This document shows positions 15,450-21,240 of a stretch of 21,240 nucleotides of DNA, piece by piece. The notes beneath the pieces are model-generated. The model worked only from the letters and a program-made list of their open reading frames with translations. It was not told the origin of the DNA and did not search any database. Origin of the DNA: an uncultured Bacilli bacterium. GTDB taxonomy: Bacteria > Bacillota_I > Bacilli_A > RF39 > UBA660. Each line of letters starts with the position of its first letter. Within the stretch, counting starts at the first letter, position 1. A program made the position numbers and the translations under genes. The stretch covers positions 1 through 21,240 of the forward strand of contig CALWAJ010000012.1 of assembly GCA_944373065.1 (NCBI GenBank), read 5' to 3'.

Positions 15450-16356
15450 AAAAGTAATAATGATTATTCCATATTTTGGAAAATTTCCAAATAATATTGA
15501 TTTAACACTGGAATCTATGGGAGAAAACAAAGAAATAAAATGGTTATTTTTTTCTGATAATATAATAAAATCCAAATTTAAAAACATTCAGTTTATCTAT
15601 ATGTCGTTCGAAGATATTAAATTAATGATAAAAAAGAAAATTGGAACTAAAATTAATACACCCTACAAACTATGTGATTATAAGCCACTATATGGAGCGA
15701 TTTTTGATGAGTATATAAAAGAATATGATTTTTGGGGCTATTGTGACATAGATGTGATTTTTGGAAATATTAAAAAGTTTATTAATAATAAAATATTAAA
15801 TAATTATGATAAAATTTTAGAATTGGGACATTTTTCATTATATAGAAATGAAAAAAAAATTAATTATATGTATTTAAATACCAATAAATACGGAATATCT
15901 TATAAACAAATATTAGAAAGTAATAGAATTTATGTATTTGATGAAAATTATTCTAATAAACATATTGATATTAATTTTTTACTTTTAAAAAGTGGCTACA
16001 AAATATACTGTAATAAAAAAATATATGCAGATATCAATATAAAATATAATAATTTTTATCCAATAAATTATCAAAGAAAAAAACAATATTATTTTGAATA
16101 TAAAAATGGTACATTATTAATGTTATCTAACGTAGATAAAAAAGAAAGAACGGAGTTTTTATATGTGCATTTTCAGCAAAAGAAAAATTTACCAATAAAT
16201 GTTGCAGATAAAAAAAAATATATTATTACTCCAAAAGGCTTTTTCAATATTAATATGGTAGATAACAATATGTTTTATGGAATAAATAATATAAAATTAT
16301 TTTGGTATATAAAATTTAGGGTAAAAAGAAAACTAAAAAACATTATAAATAAATAG
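15442..16356 (+). CDS. DUF6625-type putative glycosyltransferase
   Basis: This 304-residue protein resembles the DUF6625 family found in capsule and exopolysaccharide loci and believed to be glycosyltransferases. Recognisable points are IIPYFGKFPNNIDL (8-21) at the N-terminus, WLFFSDN, the PYKLCDYKPLYG segment (74-85), and a DxD-like motif Asp102-Ile-Asp104 in FWGYCDIDVIFGNI that could hold the metal and nucleotide sugar. No membrane segment is visible, so it should act in the cytoplasm. The gene is extremely A+T-rich with long A runs. It overlaps the polymerase gene by 8 nt, so translation is probably coupled. Family recall is from memory and the transferase role is inferred from the DxD-like motif and context. 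Confidence 0.75.
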   Translation: MDKKVIMIIPYFGKFPNNIDLTLESMGENKEIKWLFFSDNIIKSKFKNIQFIYMSFEDIKLMIKKKIGTKINTPYKLCDYKPLYGAIFDEYIKEYDFWGYCDIDVIFGNIKKFINNKILNNYDKILELGHFSLYRNEKKINYMYLNTNKYGISYKQILESNRIYVFDENYSNKHIDINFLLLKSGYKIYCNKKIYADINIKYNNFYPINYQRKKQYYFEYKNGTLLMLSNVDKKERTEFLYVHFQQKKNLPINVADKKKYIITPKGFFNINMVDNNMFYGINNIKLFWYIKFRVKRKLKNIINK

Positions 16357-16375
16357 AAAAATAATGGAGGTAAAA

Positions 16376-17332
16376 ATGAATAAAATATCAATTATTATTC
16401 CTGTTTATAACTCTGAAAGATATTTAAAAAAATGTCTAGATTCTATTTTAAACCAAACTTATAAAAATCTGGAAATTATTTTAATAGATGACGGTTCCGA
16501 AGATGGAAGTTTAAAAATAATGAATGAGTATAAAAAAAATGATAAACGAATAAAAATAATTAAAAAAAATAATTCTGGAGTTTCTTCAAGTAGAAATATA
16601 GGAATCAAAAATTCTACTGGAGAATTTATAACATTTATAGATAGTGATGATGCCATAGATATGAGATATTTTGAAAAAACAATGAAGTATTTTAATGACA
16701 CTGAAATAGATATTGTATGTACTAATTATAATTATGATTATAATGGGAATTTAAAACGAAACAGAAATTTTGTGTCAGGGAAAGTTTCAAATATCATTGC
16801 GTTAAATCCAGCATCAAATTATTATATAACTACAGTATGGGGTAAAATTTTTAAATCTGATATTATAAAATCACTAAAATTTGATGAAAAAATATTCTAT
16901 TCTGAAGACACGTTATTTTACACAGAAGCATTATTAAAAGCAAAAAATATATTTTTCCTAAACGAATTTTTGTATAATTATTTTATTAACGAAAATGGAG
17001 CAATGAAAAACAAGGATTTAAAAAAATATAGTACGGATTTATTAGCAAGATATAAAATACTCAAAATATATAAACAAAATAATCTTCCAAAAAATATTAT
17101 AAAAAATGCTGAAATATATCTTTTACATTCATATGTAAATATTGCTTTTTTAGCCAAACAACAAAACTATAAATTACAACTAAATCTTGATAAAAAATCA
17201 TTATTGAAATTATCATTAATATTATCTTTTTGGGGTAGTAAATTTATAAAAACAAAAGACAAAGTAAAATTATTATATATAATCATAAGAGGTGATACAA
17301 TTGAAAAAAATTGGGATAATAACGTTTCATAA
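16376..17332 (+). CDS. Family 2 glycosyltransferase (GT-A fold)
   Basis: This 318-residue enzyme opens with the classic ISIIIPVYNSERYLKKCLDS, then LIDDGS (36-41) and the metal-binding DSDD at 89-92. The downstream part has VWGKIFK and the acidic FYSEDTLF, usual in capsule GT2 enzymes. It is an inverting transferase expected to extend the repeat unit in the cytoplasm. The ATG at 16376 is chosen because GGAGG (16366-16370) precedes it by 5 nt, while the ATG at 16364 lies against the same ribosome-binding site. The end overlaps the next gene by 32 nt. Base composition is among the most A+T-rich in the window. The family is certain; the sugar is not. Confidence 0.92.
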   Translation: MNKISIIIPVYNSERYLKKCLDSILNQTYKNLEIILIDDGSEDGSLKIMNEYKKNDKRIKIIKKNNSGVSSSRNIGIKNSTGEFITFIDSDDAIDMRYFEKTMKYFNDTEIDIVCTNYNYDYNGNLKRNRNFVSGKVSNIIALNPASNYYITTVWGKIFKSDIIKSLKFDEKIFYSEDTLFYTEALLKAKNIFFLNEFLYNYFINENGAMKNKDLKKYSTDLLARYKILKIYKQNNLPKNIIKNAEIYLLHSYVNIAFLAKQQNYKLQLNLDKKSLLKLSLILSFWGSKFIKTKDKVKLLYIIIRGDTIEKNWDNNVS

Positions 17333-18380
17333 TGCAATTAATTATGGAGCCGTTTTGCAAGCCTTTGCATTGCAAGAAAAATTTAAAGAATATAGTGAAT
17401 TAACACAAATAGTGGATTATAGAAGTAAATACTTTAAGAAATTATATGGAATTCAAAAAGATTTTTCAACAAAGAACAAAATAAAGTTTTTATTGCTTTT
17501 TTTAATTAAAAATTTATTATTTTTTATAAAAAAACTAAAATTTAATTTATTTATAAAAAGACACATAAATCTAACCCGAAAATATACAAAAAGCAATATT
17601 AAAGACATAAATACTAAATTTGACTATATAATAACAGGTAGTGATCAAGTATTTAATTTGAAATTAACAAATAAAGATTATATATATTATTTAGATTTTT
17701 GTAATCCTAAACAAAGATGTTCTTATGCAGCTAGTTTTGGTAATTTTGATTTGGAATCAGTTGATGTTACTGTAACAAACTTATTAAAATCTTATAGATA
17801 TTTATCTTTACGTGAAAAAGATGCTGTTGAATTTATGAAGGAAAAATATAGTATTATTGCAGAATATTCATTAGATCCAACATTGCTATATAGTGGAAGA
17901 GAATGGGAGCAAAAACTGAAATTAAAAAAGAATAACAAAAACCAAATATTTTACTATAAGGTTGCTGAACCTAATCAGTTAAATAATTATGTAGAAGAAT
18001 ATGCAAAGCAAAACAATTTAAACGTAATTGAAATCACTTCAGATTTAAAAAAACAAATAAAAGGCAGTAAAGTAATAAGAACATGTAGTCCAATAAGCTT
18101 TGTTAACAACATATATAATAGTAAATATATTGCTACAACATCTTTTCATGCGACTGTATTTGGAATATTATTTCATAAAAAGCTAATTATCGAATTATAT
18201 GATAAAACGGGGAAATTCAACAATAGAATTTTTAATTTGCTAACATTATTAAATATTGAAATTGATAAATCAAAAAAAGTTCAAATAATTGAGAATGTTG
18301 ATTGGGATATTATAGAAAGAAAAATTTCTAACGAAAGGAAAAAATCAATAAACTTCATTTTAAAAATAGGCAATGATTAG
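17301..18380 (+). CDS. Polysaccharide pyruvyl transferase family protein
   Basis: This 359-residue protein belongs to the PS_pyruv_trans family (CsaB/EpsO/WcaK type), which adds ketal-linked pyruvate to sugars of surface polymers using phosphoenolpyruvate. Marks are KKIGIITFHNAINYGAVLQ at the N-terminus, GSDQVFN (113-119), LDPTLL and TTSFHATVFG with His283. The most likely start is the TTG at 17301: GAGGTG (17289-17294) stands 6 nt before it and MKKIGIITFHNAINYG is the usual family start. A GTG at 17292 lies inside the ribosome-binding site. The start is buried 32 nt inside the GT2 gene. A flippase gene separates it from an FrhB-like iron-sulfur protein, a frequent companion. Some relatives may transfer other groups. 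Confidence 0.88.
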   Translation: MKKIGIITFHNAINYGAVLQAFALQEKFKEYSELTQIVDYRSKYFKKLYGIQKDFSTKNKIKFLLLFLIKNLLFFIKKLKFNLFIKRHINLTRKYTKSNIKDINTKFDYIITGSDQVFNLKLTNKDYIYYLDFCNPKQRCSYAASFGNFDLESVDVTVTNLLKSYRYLSLREKDAVEFMKEKYSIIAEYSLDPTLLYSGREWEQKLKLKKNNKNQIFYYKVAEPNQLNNYVEEYAKQNNLNVIEITSDLKKQIKGSKVIRTCSPISFVNNIYNSKYIATTSFHATVFGILFHKKLIIELYDKTGKFNNRIFNLLTLLNIEIDKSKKVQIIENVDWDIIERKISNERKKSINFILKIGND

Positions 18381-18410
18381 GTAATAAAAATAGAGAGAAG
18401 ATTGATGATT

Positions 18411-19823
18411 ATGAGTAGAGAAAAACAATTAGCAAAAAACACAATAATTATAACTATAGGGAAAATATGCACGCAACTAATAACCTTTTTATTATTGCCT
18501 CTATATACAGGGCTATTATCAACAGAAGAATATGGGATTGTAGATTTGTTAAATACATTAGTATCTTTACTTCTACCAATTGTTACATTTCAAGTGGAAC
18601 AAGCAATGTTTAGAGAATTAATAGAAGTAAGAACGAATGAAAATAAAAAAAAGGAAATAATTTCAACAGGTATTATTTCGGTTGTATTTCAATGCTTTTT
18701 ATTTTTGATATTATTTGCAATCATTTCCCCATTTGTTCATAATAATTATAAAATATTTTTAGCAACTAATGTTATTATATATATTTTCTTATCTTTATTT
18801 CAACAAATTGCGAGAGGTCTTGGAGATAACAAACGATATGCAATAGCAAGTTTTTTAAGTGCTTTATTCACTATTATATTTAATGTATTGTTCATTGCAA
18901 TAATTAGGCTAGGAGCAACTGGAATGCTATTAGGAACAATGCTAGGACAATTACTGGCTACCATGTACCTTTTCTTTTCGCTTAAGTTATATAAATATAT
19001 TGAAATACATAAATATAAAAAGATAATATTAAAAAAACTATGGAAATATTCAATTCCTCTTATTCCAAATGCAATTTCTTGGTGGGTGTTTAATGCTTCA
19101 AATAGAGTAATAACAAGTTCATTTTTAGGCGTTTCTGAAAATGGTATTTTAGCTGCTGCACTAAAATTTTCTAGTGTCTTTATTACTTTTTATAATATTT
19201 TTAATATGAGTTGGACTGAATCAATTTCTATTAGTATTAATGATGATGATATTGATACTTACTTTAATAAGATGTTTAATATAATGTTGAGGTTATTTAC
19301 TGCATTAGGCGTTGGTATCATCGCATGTATGCCTTTTGTATTTCCAATTATGATTAATGAAAAATATAGTAGTGGATATGGACTTGTGCCACTATCTATA
19401 CTAGGATCTTTATTTAATGTTGTTGTAGGTCTTATAAGTGTAATATATGTAGCTAAAAAGAATACAAAAGCAATAGCTAATACTTCGATAATTTCAGCAA
19501 TCCTAAATATTATAGTTAATATTGTATTAATTAAGTTTGTTGGTCTTTATGCAGCGGTAATCGCTACATTTGTAGCCTTCTTTACAATGAGTATTTATAG
19601 ATTATATGATATAAGAAAAAAATACTTTAAAATTAAAATTGATAAAAGTTTAATTATTAAAACAATCATTATTTTGTTAATTGTATTGCCTATATATTAT
19701 ATAAATAATTTATATCTTAATTCATTCGCATTATTATTAGCAATATTATTTGCCTGGGATTTAAATAAAAATTCTGTAAAGCCTATAATGAATATGGTAA
19801 AGAAAAAAATAAAAAAATCATAA
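18411..19823 (+). CDS. wzx: Wzx-type polysaccharide flippase
   Basis: This protein of about 470 residues has the sequence of the MATE/MVF-related polysaccharide flippases, with about 12-14 hydrophobic helices. The N-terminus reads NTIIITIGKICTQLITFLLL followed by PLYTGLLSTEEYGIVDL, the conserved first helix and loop of Wzx. It should move the undecaprenyl-linked repeat unit across the membrane to the polymerase. The start is uncertain: TTG 18402, ATG 18405 and ATG 18411 are in frame, with only an A/G-rich stretch (18391-18400) as ribosome-binding site. I prefer 18411 because MSREKQLAKN is the usual beginning. G+C rises again relative to the four genes before it. Confidence 0.9.
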   Translation: MSREKQLAKNTIIITIGKICTQLITFLLLPLYTGLLSTEEYGIVDLLNTLVSLLLPIVTFQVEQAMFRELIEVRTNENKKKEIISTGIISVVFQCFLFLILFAIISPFVHNNYKIFLATNVIIYIFLSLFQQIARGLGDNKRYAIASFLSALFTIIFNVLFIAIIRLGATGMLLGTMLGQLLATMYLFFSLKLYKYIEIHKYKKIILKKLWKYSIPLIPNAISWWVFNASNRVITSSFLGVSENGILAAALKFSSVFITFYNIFNMSWTESISISINDDDIDTYFNKMFNIMLRLFTALGVGIIACMPFVFPIMINEKYSSGYGLVPLSILGSLFNVVVGLISVIYVAKKNTKAIANTSIISAILNIIVNIVLIKFVGLYAAVIATFVAFFTMSIYRLYDIRKKYFKIKIDKSLIIKTIIILLIVLPIYYINNLYLNSFALLLAILFAWDLNKNSVKPIMNMVKKKIKKS

Positions 19824-19836
19824 AAGAGGTAATGAT

Positions 19837-20994
19837 ATGAATAATTATTTTAAAACATATGATAAAAAAGATTGTAATGGTTGTGGTATGTGTGCACTTA
19901 TATGCCCTAAAGGAGCAATTACAATGATGGAAGATAGTGAAGGATTTTTTTATCCTGTAATAGATAAGAAAAAATGTATTCATTGTAATTTATGTGAAAA
20001 AAGATGCCCTAATAATCCATCGAAACCTAATACAAATCAAAAAACGTATATTTCTTATTGCAAGGATGATAATGTAAAAGCAAATAGTGCTTCTGGAGGT
20101 ATGTTCTATCCAATAGCTAAATATGTTATTGAGAAAAAAGGCATTGTTTTTGGTGTTTGTTATGATGATAATTTAGTAGCACACCATGAATATGTTACAA
20201 ATCTAGAAGATTTAAAGAAGTTTCAAGGTTCTAAATATGTAAGAAGTGATTTAAGAGATTCTTATGTAAAAGTAGAAAAGTTTTTGAAGCAAGATAAATA
20301 TGTTTTGTTTACAGGTACTCCATGTCAATGTCAAGGATTGCGTGCTTTTATAAAAAAAGAATATGATAAATTAATTACTTGTGAAATTATATGTCATGCT
20401 AATCCATCCCCTAAGGTATTTTATCTGTACAAAAAAAATCTAGAAATAAAGAAAAATAAAAGGGTTAAGAATATTGCATTTCGGTCAAAGGAAAATGGTT
20501 GGCATAATCAAACTCCAATTATAGAATATGAAGACTATACCAAAGAAAAAGAAAATTCGTATTTTAATGCTTTTGTAAATGAAATGCTGAACAGGCCTTC
20601 ATGTTATGATTGCAGATTCTGTAGCTCAAAGAGATATTCAGATTTTTCTATTGGAGATTTATGGGGAATTGACAAAATAGATAGTTCTATTAAAGATGAT
20701 GACACTGGTATTTCTTTACTAAATGTTAATACAGAAAAAGGATTTGAAATCTTCGAAAAAATTAAAGATGAACTGTTTATAAAAGAAACAAACACGGAAG
20801 AGGTATTTTCATATAATCATCATTGCAATGTTCAGCCTCATAAAAATAGAGATGATTTTTTTAAGGGTATAAGTGATGGTACTATTAATGAAAGTAATAT
20901 CATTAAATATATGAATAAATATGTTAAATCACCTTTATATAAAAAAGCAATTAATAAGTGTAAAAGAATAGCAAAAAAAATAATAAATAAATAG
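19837..20994 (+). CDS. FrhB/FdhB-type iron-sulfur protein of polysaccharide loci
   Basis: This 385-residue protein starts with two 4Fe-4S ferredoxin motifs: Cys13-x2-Cys16-x2-Cys19-x3-Cys23-Pro and Cys47-x2-Cys50-x2-Cys53-x3-Cys57-Pro. The FrhB/FdhB-type domain follows, with SASGG (84-88), the FTGTPCQCQGL segment, a further cysteine set Cys256-x2-Cys259-x2-Cys262, and SIGDLWG. F420-dependent enzymes use this domain to bind flavin and pass electrons. In Firmicutes and Bacteroidetes it is common next to pyruvyl transferases in exopolysaccharide loci, where its reaction is not established and F420 is not expected. A redox modification of a sugar or of the polymer is one inference. GAGGT lies before the ATG. 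Genes upstream and downstream are separated by under 15 nt. Confidence 0.88.
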   Translation: MNNYFKTYDKKDCNGCGMCALICPKGAITMMEDSEGFFYPVIDKKKCIHCNLCEKRCPNNPSKPNTNQKTYISYCKDDNVKANSASGGMFYPIAKYVIEKKGIVFGVCYDDNLVAHHEYVTNLEDLKKFQGSKYVRSDLRDSYVKVEKFLKQDKYVLFTGTPCQCQGLRAFIKKEYDKLITCEIICHANPSPKVFYLYKKNLEIKKNKRVKNIAFRSKENGWHNQTPIIEYEDYTKEKENSYFNAFVNEMLNRPSCYDCRFCSSKRYSDFSIGDLWGIDKIDSSIKDDDTGISLLNVNTEKGFEIFEKIKDELFIKETNTEEVFSYNHHCNVQPHKNRDDFFKGISDGTINESNIIKYMNKYVKSPLYKKAINKCKRIAKKIINK

Positions 20995-21007
20995 AAAGGG
21001 TTAGACT

Positions 21008-21240
21008 ATGAAAAAAACTATATTATGGTTATGTGTAATACTATGGATGATTATAATATTTTTATTCTCTAATATGAATAGTACTTCTTCTAATGGTAGT
21101 AGTACTAAGATAATAAATGATACAATAGAACAAACTGTAGAAATCGCTGAATCTACTGGTATAATAGATGAAAAACCATCTGAAAAAGAGATAAATAATC
21201 TAGTAGATGATTTAAATACACCTCTTAGAAAATGTGCTCA
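21008..21240 (+). CDS. VanZ family protein, 5' part (partial)
   Basis: The first 77 codons are visible; the gene runs off the right edge. A short basic N-terminus leads into one hydrophobic helix (about 4-22), followed by FSNMNSTSSNGSSTKI and an acidic stretch ending in TPLRKCA. This is the usual beginning of VanZ-like membrane proteins: first helix, an outside loop with a serine-rich segment, then the R-K-x-A-H entry to the second helix. Relatives are linked to teicoplanin resistance in enterococci, but most have no known function and many sit in cell-envelope loci. AAAGGG (20996-21000) is 7 nt before the ATG. It is probably co-transcribed with the polysaccharide genes because no terminator is seen before it. 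Confidence 0.75.
   Translation, partial: MKKTILWLCVILWMIIIFLFSNMNSTSSNGSSTKIINDTIEQTVEIAESTGIIDEKPSEKEINNLVDDLNTPLRKCA

Noticed and set aside
1..21240. Mycoplasma-type code (TGA read as Trp)
   Set aside because: Several complete genes end properly at TGA (addA, cpsD, cpsB) and tryptophan positions use TGG.
1..21240. CRISPR array or complete insertion sequence
   Set aside because: No regularly spaced direct repeats and no DDE, HUH or serine transposase with paired ends were seen; the Rpn-type gene is the only mobile-like element.

Overview
The window is about 25 percent G+C, every supported gene is on the + strand, and TGA is used as a stop (for example at the ends of addA and cpsD). This points to a low-GC member of the Bacillota (Firmicutes), probably a gut-type Bacilli lineage, and not to a recoded mollicute. 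The compact AddA/AddB pair and the gram-positive cpsB/C/D phosphoregulatory module fit this, but the genus cannot be named from the sequence.

Layout. (1) 1-100: the 3' end of rpmF (L32) and its terminator. (2) 163-894: an unrecognised two-helix membrane protein, followed by a nested hairpin/terminator structure and a short decayed copy of that gene's own 3' end. (3) 1139-2182: an intact Rpn/PD-(D/E)XK putative transposase followed by a broken remnant of a related gene. (4) 2221-7599: addB-addA, a compact AddAB helicase-nuclease. (5) 7596-8113: a small unrecognised gene with its own consensus promoter and terminator. (6) 8125-8380: a two-gene tRNA unit, a CAT tRNA (probably Ile2) and tRNA-Leu(TAG). 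(7) 8494-21240: a surface polysaccharide locus of about 12.7 kb that runs off the right edge.

The polysaccharide locus starts at a strong extended -10 promoter whose -35 lies in a 29-nt dyad. Its first genes are regulatory and initiating: the Wzz-like modulator CpsC, the BY-kinase CpsD with a C-terminal tyrosine cluster, the PHP phosphatase CpsB, and a short membrane phosphoglycosyl transferase that should load the first sugar onto undecaprenyl phosphate. Two GT4 glycosyltransferases follow. A 544-nt stretch with no convincing gene comes next. After it lies a more A+T-rich cassette: Wzy-like polymerase, DUF6625-type transferase, GT2 transferase and pyruvyl-transferase-family protein. The Wzx flippase, an FrhB/FdhB-type iron-sulfur protein and the start of a VanZ-family protein end the window. 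Together these fit a Wzx/Wzy-dependent capsule or exopolysaccharide: lipid-linked repeat units are built in the cytoplasm, flipped, polymerised outside, and controlled in length by the CpsB/C/D phosphorylation cycle.

I found no CRISPR array, no complete insertion sequence and no clearly new protein system. The best candidate for something undescribed is the 13748-14291 segment, which has a perfect orphan ribosome-binding site, higher G+C and several predicted helices. It could be a structured RNA or a decayed gene at a cassette boundary.
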